In this document: in pieces, positions 1-7,875 of the stretch
Position numbering within the stretch: the first letter of the stretch is position 1
Layout of the letters: each line of letters begins with the position of its first letter
From: an uncultured Clostridia bacterium
GTDB lineage: Bacteria > Bacillota > Clostridia > TANB77 > CAG-508
Assembly (NCBI GenBank): GCA_944388665.1
Contig: CALXJQ010000007.1
Span: forward strand, 1-36,318
DNA: 36,318 nt
Direction: 5' to 3'
Program-made: the position numbers and the translations under genes
The notes under the pieces: generated by a model
What the model was told of the DNA's origin: nothing
The model's database searches: none
Seen by the model: only the letters and a program-made list of their open reading frames with translations

Positions 1-38
1 GGCTCTGCTTGTAACATAGCCTTTTAGGCGTTATGAGT

Positions 39-63
39 AAAAAGCCCCCGGCTTAGCCGGGGG
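39..63 (-). terminator. Rho-independent terminator downstream of the Rpn-family gene
   Basis: A perfect 8-bp GC-only stem (CCCCCGGC / GCCGGGGG) closes a TTA loop at 45-63. Read on the minus strand it is followed by a short T run (positions 43-39). The plus-strand exit has no T run, so it acts in the minus direction and closes the transcript that carries the gene at 200-1069. It stands out sharply in an AT-rich window. Confidence 0.85.
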
Positions 64-78
64 ATAATTACTAATATT

Positions 79-112
79 AGGATGTTTTTTTCCTCCGTCC
101 CCAAAAACATTC
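79..112 (-). repeat. REP-like hairpin repeat, copy 1
   Basis: 32 bases (79-110) are identical to 12221-12252. The unit is an inverted repeat, GGATGTTTTT against AAAAACATCC, around a loop that reads GGGGACGGAGGA on the minus strand. In this copy the outer arm has one extra T (CATTCC), so only the inner 8 bp pair perfectly. The GGGGACGG core resembles clostridial REP-type repeats associated with IS200-like (RAYT) transposases; that link is from general knowledge, and no transposase is in the window. It lies between the Rpn-family gene and its terminator. Confidence 0.7.
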
Positions 113-199
113 CTTTCATATTATCTTTTGATGATACAACTGCAATGATTATAGCTAATATAAAAGCTGCCCAGCTTATAAAATAGGCAGTTTTAGTTA

Positions 200-1069
200 T
201 TAGTCTTTCCTTATTTTTTCTATTTCTTCTTCTGTTAGTTTAGTAATTTTTTTTATTTGTTCTATTGTAAAATTATTTTTTAACATTTCTTTTGCTATTT
301 CTATTTTTTCCTCCTTTCTTCCTTCTTCTCTAAATTTATTCTCACTAATCCTTTGAAGAAATTCTTCAGTTTGGATAGACTCATACATCTCCCTTTCCTT
401 TGGATCTAAACTTATTCTTTCCAACGTATCTATAGCTTTTTTTACTTTCTCATTTTTTCTTTTAACCATTTCCATTTTCTCCTCATCTCCTGAAAACAAC
501 CATAGCCATTCATCTATTTTGGTCTTAATACTAGGATTTTTCTTGAAATATTTTGGGAGCTCAATGTAATGCATTTCTATATATCTTGATGCTACTTCAT
601 CTTGCTTCTTATATCCCATATCTACATAGTTATCTTCTTTTATTTCATCAAATCTCGGTCTTGCTATATGATGATAGCTATTTCTCTTATAATATTCAAA
701 ATCTAATATACCTATAAATATAGCTTTATTTAATTTAACATATTTTTCTCCTGCTTGTAGTTGTTCTGATATCATTCTTGATATATATGCTGTACTTCTC
801 TCTTCTATATTTTTTTCATCTACTGTTTGCATTTCAATATCCACAATTGTTTCATCATCTAGTTCTGCCTTTATGTCTAATATAAATTTTTTTCCATTTT
901 CTTTTTCTGACACCATTTCTGGATTTTTTACTATTACTTTCTTTATTTTTCTCTCCAGTATTGCTTCCAATAAATCCATTAATACATCTTCATTTCCTTT
1001 GTATGCAAAAGTTCTTTTGAAGACATAATCATTTTTTATCGGAAGTAAATCTATTTCTTTTTTTATCAT
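200..1069 (-). CDS. Rpn-family / PD-(D/E)XK nuclease family protein
   Basis: 289 residues. The family (Rpn, transposase_31/PDDEXK_2 type) consists of restriction-endonuclease-fold DNases linked to recombination-promoting activity or annotated as PD-(D/E)XK 'transposases'. The N-terminal half carries the expected core: D65 in the strand LDIKAEL and E79-x-Q81 in VDIEMQ, preceded by the conserved start NDYVFKRTFA. The C-terminal third is charged and helical, ending in the ML(K)xxFTIEQIxKITxLTxEEIxKI tail common in this family. The start is ATG at 1069 with AGAAAGGAAG upstream. It stands alone, closed by the hairpin at 39-63 with a REP-like repeat in between. Proteins of this family are often multi-copy and strain-variable. 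Host DNA target is unknown. Confidence 0.85.
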   Translation of the reverse strand: MIKKEIDLLPIKNDYVFKRTFAYKGNEDVLMDLLEAILERKIKKVIVKNPEMVSEKENGKKFILDIKAELDDETIVDIEMQTVDEKNIEERSTAYISRMISEQLQAGEKYVKLNKAIFIGILDFEYYKRNSYHHIARPRFDEIKEDNYVDMGYKKQDEVASRYIEMHYIELPKYFKKNPSIKTKIDEWLWLFSGDEEKMEMVKRKNEKVKKAIDTLERISLDPKEREMYESIQTEEFLQRISENKFREEGRKEEKIEIAKEMLKNNFTIEQIKKITKLTEEEIEKIRKD

Positions 1070-1283
1070 CTATTACTTCCTTTCTATTTTATCAAAAAGC
1101 TACTAAAAAAGCAACGTTTAAAGTAAAAATCTATCAAATCGTTTTTGCCTTGATTTAAAATCACGAATAAATCCTTTTGAAAAAATTTTTGATTTAAAAA
1201 TTATAACTGCAATTACAATGATATTATTTTAACACCTGAATTTTAAAAAGTCTGTCAAATCTTGTCGACAATTTAATTTTTTT

Positions 1284-1330
1284 TAAAAAAAGATAGCAAT
1301 AAAATTATTTCTAATTTTATCACTATCTTT
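1284..1330 (-). terminator. Terminator of the flavin reductase - aldo/keto reductase operon
   Basis: Arms 1291-1307 and 1312-1328 form a 17-bp stem (two G.T wobbles) around a GAAA-type tetraloop on the minus strand, and it can extend by two A-T pairs. A run of seven T follows on the minus strand (rc of 1284-1290). The stop codon of the upstream reductase is only a few bases away. Confidence 0.85.
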
Positions 1331-1334
1331 ATTT

Positions 1335-2429
1335 CTATTTTCCAAAATATTCTTTTATTTCTTTCATTCTACTTACTTGGTCAACTTTAAATGGGCACCT
1401 TAAATTACAATGTCCGCAAGAAACGCAGTCTTTTGCTGTTTTTTCTAAATTCATATAATGATCCGTTGCTAAATTATCTCCAGCCAAAGATAAATCATAA
1501 TATTTATTAATTAATCCTATATCTAGTCCCTTAGGACAAGGCTCACAGTGATTGCAATATACACATTTGCCTGTTGCTTCTGCCGGTGTAAATTCACTTA
1601 TAATACTGTAATCCTTTTCTTCATCAGATGCTTTAGTATATTCTAAAACACCTTTTAAATCTTCTTTTCCCCTTACTCCTAAAAGCACGGTTAAAACTCC
1701 AGGTTTATCTAGTGCATATTTAATACATTGATTTCTAGTAAGAGCTCTACCAAATGGAGATGTTTTTGCATCTAACAGTTGTCCTCCTGAAAATGTCTTC
1801 ATAACAGATATTCCTGTTCCTTCTTTTTCACATCTTCTATATAGCTCCATTCTTTCATCACTACTACCATTGGCATATTCGCCTCTGTTATAGTCATAAG
1901 CTGCATTAATACTAAACATGACCATATCTATTAGTCCTGTGTCTAATGCTTTATGAACTAGTTTTGGGGTATGTGATGAAATACCGATATGCTTTACTAT
2001 GCCTTTGCCTTTAAGCTCTTTAATATAATCTAATACCCCATTTTTTTGATAACTTTCAAAATCACTTTCTTCATCAATACAATGAATAAAGCCATAATTA
2101 ATATAATCTGTTTGTAATTCGTTTAGTTGCCATGCAATAGATCTTTTTATTTTTTCTAAGTTTGTAGTCCAGCCATAACTGCCAGTCTCATAATTTGCCC
2201 CAAAGTGTATTTGATACATTATATTATCTCGTACATCTTTAAAAGCTTTTCCATAATATTTAAAGCATTTAGCGTCCCCTGCTGCTAAGTCAAAATAGTT
2301 GATTCCATTTTCGTAGGCCATCCTAAGCGTTTCTGTTCCTTCTTTTTCTCCTGCTTGTGAAATTGAGCTTGAACCCAATCCTATTACACTTATTTTATCT
2401 CCAGTTCTACGGTTAATACGATATTCCAT
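1335..2429 (-). CDS. Aldo/keto reductase with C-terminal 2x[4Fe-4S] ferredoxin domain
   Basis: 364 residues. Residues 1-270 match the AKR TIM barrel (start RTGDKISVIGLGSSSI, NYFDLA with D47, Y58/Y59, and H116 in GFIHCID). The C-terminus has two ferredoxin clusters, C289-C292-C295-C298 and C335-C338-C341-C345. This architecture is typical of anaerobe oxidoreductases that pass electrons between Fe-S clusters and a bound nicotinamide; the substrate cannot be told. An oddity is that the catalytic lysine position at the end of the third strand reads MYQIHFG, without an obvious lysine. The start is ATG 2429 with AAAGAAAGGTAA upstream. It is 17 bases downstream of the flavin reductase gene and shares its terminator, so the two are probably one operon. 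Confidence 0.85.
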   Translation of the reverse strand: MEYRINRRTGDKISVIGLGSSSISQAGEKEGTETLRMAYENGINYFDLAAGDAKCFKYYGKAFKDVRDNIMYQIHFGANYETGSYGWTTNLEKIKRSIAWQLNELQTDYINYGFIHCIDEESDFESYQKNGVLDYIKELKGKGIVKHIGISSHTPKLVHKALDTGLIDMVMFSINAAYDYNRGEYANGSSDERMELYRRCEKEGTGISVMKTFSGGQLLDAKTSPFGRALTRNQCIKYALDKPGVLTVLLGVRGKEDLKGVLEYTKASDEEKDYSIISEFTPAEATGKCVYCNHCEPCPKGLDIGLINKYYDLSLAGDNLATDHYMNLEKTAKDCVSCGHCNLRCPFKVDQVSRMKEIKEYFGK

Positions 2430-2446
2430 TGTTATTTTACCTTTCT

Positions 2447-3019
2447 TTATTTATTCATGAATTTCTTTCCACTATCCCAAGCCTGACCTATTTTTTTACC
2501 GATTTCGTAATATCCATTTTGGAATTGGTCAAATACAAATGCATTTAGTTTAGAAGGATCTACTTTTCCGTTTTCATCTAATACCTTTTCATCTGCTATG
2601 ACATTTACTATTTCACCTAAAACTCTAAATCCATAAGGTTGATGTTGTAGTTCAACGACTTTGCATTCTAATGTCAAAGGATATTCTTCTATTATTGGTG
2701 CATCTACCCTTGTACTTTTTATAGCATGCATGCCTGTTCTTTCAAATTTATCATCCATATTGTTTCCTGAAGCTGTTCCAAAGAAATCTGACTCTTCTAA
2801 GTGATCCTTATCTGCAATGCTTAATGTAAAAGCTCCTCTTTCTTTTATATTTTTGCTTGTTTTGTGGCTTTCAGTTATATTTAATGCAACCATATTATTA
2901 TCGCAAATTCCTCCCCAAGCCATATTCATAACATCTACCTTATCGTTTTCTCCATAAGTTGCAATCATCAATACTGGCATTGGAAATAAATAAGGTTTTA
3001 CACCCAAATCTTTTTTCAT
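2447..3019 (-). CDS. Flavin reductase family protein (FMN-binding split barrel)
   Basis: 190 residues from the chosen start. The sequence MPVLMIATYGEN..DVMNMAWGG is the characteristic start of flavin-reductase-like proteins that bind FMN and reduce flavin or act in anaerobic redox reactions. It continues with LNITESHKTSKNIKE and AFTLSIAD, which line the FMN site. An upstream in-frame codon at 3061 exists, but ATG 3019 (MKKDLGVKPY) has a good site AAAGGAGTG at the right distance, while the longer form adds a low-complexity 14-residue tail. It is first in a two-gene unit with the ferredoxin-type aldo/keto reductase, suggesting flavin/ferredoxin redox partners (inference). Confidence 0.85.
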   Translation of the reverse strand: MKKDLGVKPYLFPMPVLMIATYGENDKVDVMNMAWGGICDNNMVALNITESHKTSKNIKERGAFTLSIADKDHLEESDFFGTASGNNMDDKFERTGMHAIKSTRVDAPIIEEYPLTLECKVVELQHQPYGFRVLGEIVNVIADEKVLDENGKVDPSKLNAFVFDQFQNGYYEIGKKIGQAWDSGKKFMNK

Positions 3020-3051
3020 GAAAATCACTCCTTTACAAAATTTACGTTTAT

Positions 3052-3080
3052 ATATTATCACTTATTATTTCAATTTACAA
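3052..3080 (-). promoter_or_regulatory. Candidate sigma-A promoter of the flavin reductase gene
   Basis: On the minus strand TTGTAA (3080-3075), a 17-bp spacer and TAATAT (3057-3052) lie about 33 bases before the start at 3019. This is a reasonable but not perfect match to TTGACA-17-TATAAT in an AT-rich gap, so confidence is moderate. Confidence 0.45.
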
Positions 3081-3100
3081 CATTTACTTTACAATTTTGC

Positions 3101-3622
3101 TCAACCTATTTTTTCTATATCTATTCGTGCATTATCATATCTAATATCTTCAATCGAAACCCCCTCTAGCTTTAATACATCTCCTGCTTGTAACCTTAAT
3201 ATTACTGTACTTGTTAATGTCATTCTATTTCCTGTACTATTTCTTATAACTGGTGATTGGTTAAAAGTATCATTTAAAGCCACATCATTTACTAACAAAA
3301 CCGCATTAAAATTAAATGTACCAGTCACATCTTGAACTCCAAATAACTGATATGATACTTGGTAAATCCCCGACTCATTTATATTTATCGCATCACTACC
3401 TTCTACATGGCTCAAAGCAGTACCCTCTATTATATTATTTTCACTAAAATTAATAGATGTTGTTCCGAGAGTAGTATTATCACCAGGTCTTGCTATTGAA
3501 ACTAATATATTAGGCATTTCTTCATTATTATTTATAGCAAGAACTAGCACTAACGCTATTATCAAAATTAGTACCAAAGCTACGCAAACACTTATAATTA
3601 CATTATTATATTCACAACACAT
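3101..3622 (-). CDS. Membrane-anchored BclA-C / C1q-TNF-like jelly-roll protein
   Basis: 173 residues. A short cytoplasmic start (MCCEYNNV) is followed by one long hydrophobic helix (about residues 9-30). The rest is a beta-rich domain: ININESGIYQVSYQLFG, then FNFNAVLLVNDVA, then TLTSTVILRLQAGDVLKLEG. That order (GxYxVSY strand, VNG-like turn, 'LxAGDxLxL' strand) is the hallmark of the trimeric C-terminal domain of BclA-like exosporium glycoproteins and related TNF-like folds. Those normally follow a collagen-like stalk, which is absent here. The start at 3622 has GGGGGGA eight bases upstream. Role in the spore surface is inference only. Confidence 0.6.
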   Translation of the reverse strand: MCCEYNNVIISVCVALVLILIIALVLVLAINNNEEMPNILVSIARPGDNTTLGTTSINFSENNIIEGTALSHVEGSDAININESGIYQVSYQLFGVQDVTGTFNFNAVLLVNDVALNDTFNQSPVIRNSTGNRMTLTSTVILRLQAGDVLKLEGVSIEDIRYDNARIDIEKIG

Positions 3623-3675
3623 AATAATCCCCCCTATTATATGTTATGAAAGCTACGTCCCTGGTGGCACAAAAT

Positions 3676-4584
3676 TTAGTTCATCTTAACTTGTCCGACT
3701 ATATCACTAATATTTTCTATTTCATGTTTTTTCATATATTCTTCTATTTCTTTTATTGTATTTATGCTTGTGTATGGATTTGCAAAGTTTCCTGCGCCTA
3801 TTGATATTGCTGATGCGCCCGCTAGCATAAATTCTATTGCATCTTCTCCGTTTATTATGCCTCCCATTCCTAAAATTGGTATGCTAACAGCTTGTGATAC
3901 TTCATATACCATTCTTACAGCAAGCGGCCTAATTGCTGGGCCTGATATGCCTCCTGTGTTGTTTGCCAAGACTGGCCTTCTTTTTTCTATATCTATTTTC
4001 ATTCCTAATAATGTATTAATTAAAGAGACTGCGTCAGCGCCGCCATCTTCTGCACCTTTTGCAATTTCTGCAATATTGGATACATTTGGTGTTAATTTTA
4101 CTATTAAAGGTTTATTTAATACTTTTCTTACTCTGCTTGTTACTTCTTTTACTCCTTGATATGAACTTCCAAATGCCATGCAACCTTCTTTAACATTAGG
4201 GCATGACAAGTTTAATTCTACGCCATCTATGTCTAGTGTGTCTAATATTTTACAGACATCTATATAATCGTCTATTGTACTTCCACAGGCGTTTACTATT
4301 ATTGCCGTATCGAATTTTTTTAAGAATGGTAAATCATTTTCAGCAAAATATTCTACTCCTGGATTTTGAAGTCCAATACTATTTAGCATTCCACTTGGAG
4401 TTTCGCATACACGTGGCGGTTTATTTCCGCTTTTGGGTTTTAAAGATGTTCCTTTTGTTATTATTCCACCTAATTTGCTTAAATCGAAAAATTTGCTATA
4501 TTCTCTACCATAGCCAAATGTTCCAGAGGCCACTGTTACTGGATTTTTCATTTTTATTCCTGCAAAATTTATACTTGTATTCAT
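3676..4584 (-). CDS. pyrD: Dihydroorotate dehydrogenase, class 1B catalytic subunit
   Basis: 302 residues, normal length. It oxidises dihydroorotate to orotate in de novo pyrimidine synthesis, using FMN and passing electrons to PyrK and then NAD+. It shows the class 1 active-site loop with the catalytic cysteine C128 (LNLSCPNV), the FMN/substrate lysine K44 (IITKGTS), NSIGLQNPG, and the FMN phosphate-binding GMGGI and IGAGN motifs near the C-terminus. Its start (4584) lies 29 bases downstream of the pyrK stop, with AAAGGAATGAA upstream, so the pair is one operon, as usual for class 1B enzymes. No other pyr genes are in view. Confidence 0.95.
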   Translation of the reverse strand: MNTSINFAGIKMKNPVTVASGTFGYGREYSKFFDLSKLGGIITKGTSLKPKSGNKPPRVCETPSGMLNSIGLQNPGVEYFAENDLPFLKKFDTAIIVNACGSTIDDYIDVCKILDTLDIDGVELNLSCPNVKEGCMAFGSSYQGVKEVTSRVRKVLNKPLIVKLTPNVSNIAEIAKGAEDGGADAVSLINTLLGMKIDIEKRRPVLANNTGGISGPAIRPLAVRMVYEVSQAVSIPILGMGGIINGEDAIEFMLAGASAISIGAGNFANPYTSINTIKEIEEYMKKHEIENISDIVGQVKMN

Positions 4585-4613
4585 CTAATTTCATTCCTTT
4601 CCAATGTACAAAA

Positions 4614-5405
4614 TTATATATCCACATCTTTTGCTTGAAATACAGGTCCACCCTTACATACATGCCAATATTCTGGGTTCTCTTTGCTGCTTTTAGCTGT
4701 TTTTACTGCACATCCTAAGCATACTCCTATTCCACAGCCCATTCTTTCTTCCAAAGAGATCTGACATGGTATCTCTTTTTCTATTGCTAGCTTCTTTACT
4801 TCTTTAAGCATTGGAAGCGGACCACACGCATAAATACAATCTATCTTTCTATTTTTTAAGTCTTCTTCTAATTTATTAATTGCAAAACCTTTGATTCCAT
4901 AACTTCCTTCATCTGTTGTGATAACTAGCTTATTTGATACATTTTCAAATTCTTTTTCTAGTAAAACATAATCTTTACTTCTAAATCCTAAATATATGCT
5001 TACATCTTTTCCTGCTTCTTTTGCTTCTTTAGATAACTCATATAACGGAAATACTCCTATTCCTCCTCCTACAACTGCAATTTTTTCATATTTATCAAAT
5101 TTAAACGTTCCCATTCCTAATGGCCCTATAATATCTACCAAGTCTCCTTCTTCTTTTTTGCCAAGCAATTTTGTGCCTTCTCCTTTTATTTGAAAAATGA
5201 ATTCTAATGTTCCTTCATTTCTGTTCAAATTATAAATACTAATTGGCCTTCTTAAAAAAGGAACTGTAGTTTCAGTTACACGTATCTCTAAGAAGTTACC
5301 AGGTTTGGCATCTTTTACTATTTCATCTGCTTGTACTTTAAATTTTACAATATCTGGCTTCAAATATTCCTTTTTAATAAGTGTTACTTTAACAACTTCT
5401 GGCAT
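4614..5405 (-). CDS. pyrK: Dihydroorotate dehydrogenase electron transfer subunit
   Basis: 263 residues. It is an FAD and [2Fe-2S] protein of the ferredoxin-reductase family that carries electrons from PyrD-bound FMN to NAD+. RRPISIYN (FAD binding), VVGGGIGVFPLYEL (NAD-binding glycine-rich turn), YACGPLPML, and the PyrK cysteine set C224, C229, C232 and C250 are all present. The start at 5405 has AGGAGG seven bases upstream. It lies directly before pyrD on the transcript and after a small gene remnant. Confidence 0.95.
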   Translation of the reverse strand: MPEVVKVTLIKKEYLKPDIVKFKVQADEIVKDAKPGNFLEIRVTETTVPFLRRPISIYNLNRNEGTLEFIFQIKGEGTKLLGKKEEGDLVDIIGPLGMGTFKFDKYEKIAVVGGGIGVFPLYELSKEAKEAGKDVSIYLGFRSKDYVLLEKEFENVSNKLVITTDEGSYGIKGFAINKLEEDLKNRKIDCIYACGPLPMLKEVKKLAIEKEIPCQISLEERMGCGIGVCLGCAVKTAKSSKENPEYWHVCKGGPVFQAKDVDI

Positions 5406-5426
5406 TATAAAATCCTCCTATCATTT

Positions 5427-5685
5427 TTAATTTGTAATTGATGTTTCTCTTTTTGCCACTTTGTCTGGGCGATGCGTCATTGCATCTGCATATTGCAATT
5501 CATCATATTTCAATCTTTTAAGTATTTGTTTTGCCATCTTAAAAGTGCATATAATTTTTATTTGGCGAATATTGATGTGTGTTTTTGCTAGAATCTTTTT
5601 GGCATTCATGTCCAACTTTATCAAAATTTCTGTTATTTAAAATATTTTCTACTTCGTCTTTATTGCATAATCTAAAAACTTTCAT
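5427..5685 (-). pseudogene. Remnant of a small gene, split into two frames
   Basis: ATG 5685 (RBS AGGTGGTGAG) opens a 48-codon frame starting MKVFRLCNKDEVENIL and stopping at 5539. An overlapping frame continues coding-like sequence (KIICTFKMAKQILKRL) to 5427. Read together they look like one small protein whose middle was lost with a frame change, since the first part ends in a 'NKNYMHF' strand and the second begins with an 'IICTF' strand. I recall similar 'MKVYRLCNKxEI' proteins in Clostridia but cannot name a function. Alternatively these are two separate short ORFs. Confidence 0.4.
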
Positions 5686-5718
5686 TATCTCACCACCTAA
5701 TAGTATTTAATTGAAGCG

Positions 5719-6960
5719 TCATTTTTTATCTCTATAAATTTTTACCATATCTTTAATTGTCATTTTTGTACCATAATTTAAAATTGCGTTTGAATATATT
5801 TTGATAGCAACTTTTGCAATTATAAGGATTGTAATGATTAAGACCACTATTGAAGCCACAAGTTGCGCTGGCGTTGCAATTCCCATCATCATTCTAAATG
5901 GCATACAAAATGGCGAAGATAGTGGGAATATTGCCGCAAATGCATTTAAGTCACTGTTAGGATTCATCATTGTAAAGTATGACAAATAAAATCCTATTAA
6001 CGCAAGTATTGCTACTGGCGCATTTGCTGACTGAATATCTTCTGGCTTGCTTACAGTTGAACCTGTTAGGGCGTACAACAGAGAGTACGCAAAATATCCT
6101 AATATAAAATAGATAATTGTCATTATTCCTAGATATGGCGTTATTTTTGACATATCTAACACAGAAGATAACAACTCTGGGTCTAAGCAAAATTTTGCAG
6201 TTATAAGTGCAACACCCACAAATACACACACTTGTATTAATCCAACTATACCAATTCCTATTGTTTTGCCTAACACTATTGTTGTTGGAGATGTTGATGT
6301 TACTAATGTTTCCATTATTTTCGATGTTTTTTCTGTGGTTATTGAGCTTGATACTTGGTATGCACAGAAATATATTGCATAAAATAGTACTATTGAAAGT
6401 AGCATTATGACTAATATATTGCCACTTACTTGCTGCTCTTCTGTCTGTTCTATGCTATACTCAAAATTTGGATTTAATGATTGTAATTCTTCTTGTGTTA
6501 ATCCTAATTTTGAAATTTGCAAATTGGTATAGATTGAATTTATTCCAGCCATCAATTCTTCTGGCATACCACTTATCATTGCCATATCTTTTACAATATA
6601 TCTGATTTTATGCGAATTATTTTCGCCATTTTCTATGATAATTGCCTCATCTATTTCCCCATTATCTATTTTTGTTTTAATATCATCAAAACTCAAATTT
6701 TCATTAGTTATGCTTACCTCGTATCCTAAATTCATAGAATTTAAGCTATCTAAACTTCCTTCAAATAAATTACTACTATCTACAACTAATAATTTATTAT
6801 TTGTATCGCCATCACTATCTCCAGTAAATGCTTTGATTATGTTAGGTATATTTATTCCAATAATGATTATCGCCAAAAGTATAATAGTCGAAACTATAAA
6901 AGATTTTCTTTTTGCCATATCTTTTATGGTAAATCCAATAACTGTTTTCAAATCACGCAT
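5719..6960 (-). CDS. ABC transporter permease, NatB-like (ABC-2 type)
   Basis: 413 residues from ATG 6960. One N-terminal membrane helix (about residues 19-40) is followed by an extracytoplasmic region of roughly 140 residues and then five further helices, the layout of NatB/YhaP ABC-2 exporters. The cytoplasmic loop TEKTSKIMETLVTSTSPTTIVLGKTIGIG is typical (E-K-T-S-x-K-I-x-E-T-L motif). A GTG start at 6969 is possible, but ATG 6960 is better placed after AGGTAGGTGAG, which overlaps the end of the ATPase gene. Together with the ATPase at 6962-7852 it would form an exporter; in Bacillus, NatAB extrudes Na+, but substrates of this wider family vary. No clear terminator follows. Confidence 0.85.
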   Translation of the reverse strand: MRDLKTVIGFTIKDMAKRKSFIVSTIILLAIIIIGINIPNIIKAFTGDSDGDTNNKLLVVDSSNLFEGSLDSLNSMNLGYEVSITNENLSFDDIKTKIDNGEIDEAIIIENGENNSHKIRYIVKDMAMISGMPEELMAGINSIYTNLQISKLGLTQEELQSLNPNFEYSIEQTEEQQVSGNILVIMLLSIVLFYAIYFCAYQVSSSITTEKTSKIMETLVTSTSPTTIVLGKTIGIGIVGLIQVCVFVGVALITAKFCLDPELLSSVLDMSKITPYLGIMTIIYFILGYFAYSLLYALTGSTVSKPEDIQSANAPVAILALIGFYLSYFTMMNPNSDLNAFAAIFPLSSPFCMPFRMMMGIATPAQLVASIVVLIITILIIAKVAIKIYSNAILNYGTKMTIKDMVKIYRDKK

Positions 6961-6961
6961 T

Positions 6962-7852
6962 TTACTCACCTACCTTTTCTATGAAAATATCGTTCAATGT
7001 TGGCTTTTTAATTTCAAATTTATTTACCTCAATATTTTCATTAACTAAATTTTTCAATAATTGGTGAGCTTTTTCCTCTGATTCAATCTTGATAGTATAT
7101 TCATTATCTTTAGAAAATTCTATGTCCATGCCTAATTCTTTAACATATTTTTCAATATTACTATTTGTTGAAACCTCTAACCTATTTGCCTTATATCCTT
7201 CTTTTATTTCCTTTAAATTACCCTGTAAAACAGTTTTGCCTTTATTTAAAATTAAAATGTCAGTGCAAAACTCCTCTATTGACGCCATTTGATGGCTAGA
7301 CATTATTATGTATTTGCCTTTTGCCACTAAGTCAATAATTACATTTTTTAATATCTCTGTATTTACTGGGTCCAATCCGCTAAAAGGCTCGTCTAGTACT
7401 ATCAGTTCAGGGTCATGTATAATGGCTGTCATAAATTGAATTTTCTGCTGATTCCCTTTTGACAACTTCTCAGCTACCATTGGTATGTATTCTTCTACTT
7501 TCAACACTTTTGCCCACTTTTTAATCGCTTCATCTGCTTGTTTTGCATTCATCCCTTTTAGCTTTGCAAAATACATTAATTGGTCATATATTTTTGTTTT
7601 TGGATATAAGCCCCTTTCCTCTGGTAAATATCCAAAATTAACATGCTTTCTCTCTACTTTTTGTCCATTCCACGTGATTTCTCCAGAATCTTTTTTAATA
7701 ATTCCTAACAACATCCTTATAGTGGTTGTTTTTCCAGCTCCATTTGTGCCTAATAAGCCGAAAACAGACGGCTTATTTACTTCAAAAGAAATATTATCGA
7801 CTGCCTGTTTTCCTACAAATTTTTTAGAAACATTTTGCAATTTTAAGCCCAT
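6962..7852 (-). CDS. ABC transporter ATP-binding protein, NatA-like
   Basis: 296 residues. Walker A is GTNGAGKT (35-42), the signature LSKGNQQK (130-137), Walker B LIVLDEP (150-156), the D-loop SGLDP, and the switch histidine in IIMSSHQM. The degenerate signature SKGN(Q) and the extra ~70-residue C-terminal domain (IKEGYKANRLEVST...) are typical of the NatA/YhaQ (COG4152) group. The start at 7852 is 23 bases after the MacB-like gene's stop, with GGGGGATACGA upstream. Its stop overlaps the permease start region, so translation is coupled. Confidence 0.9.
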   Translation of the reverse strand: MGLKLQNVSKKFVGKQAVDNISFEVNKPSVFGLLGTNGAGKTTTIRMLLGIIKKDSGEITWNGQKVERKHVNFGYLPEERGLYPKTKIYDQLMYFAKLKGMNAKQADEAIKKWAKVLKVEEYIPMVAEKLSKGNQQKIQFMTAIIHDPELIVLDEPFSGLDPVNTEILKNVIIDLVAKGKYIIMSSHQMASIEEFCTDILILNKGKTVLQGNLKEIKEGYKANRLEVSTNSNIEKYVKELGMDIEFSKDNEYTIKIESEEKAHQLLKNLVNENIEVNKFEIKKPTLNDIFIEKVGE

Positions 7853-7875
7853 TTCGTATCCCCCTTTATTTTACT

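Noticed and set aside
64-199. Minus-strand frame reading TKTAYFISWAAFILAIII, like a membrane-protein tail, and running on through the repeat at 79-110
   Set aside because: It has no start codon or RBS of its own and overlaps the end of the Rpn gene in another frame. It may be a scrap, but cannot be supported as a gene.
1262-1271. TTGTCGACAA palindrome, similar to a Spo0A box
   Set aside because: It has one mismatch to the TGTCGAA core, is single, and lies before a gene with no sporulation link.
3636-3665. CATAACATA (sigma-K-like) and TATAAT (sigma-A-like) on the minus strand before the BclA-like gene
   Set aside because: Both lie so close to the RBS that a start point six or seven bases on would remove part of the GGGGGGA site, and the -35 match is only AC.
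4203-4718. 171-codon plus-strand open frame across pyrD/pyrK, and similar long antisense frames elsewhere (for example 15008-15478, 7485-7925)
   Set aside because: They are shadows of strongly supported genes, are low in complexity or hydrophobic, and lack ribosome binding sites.
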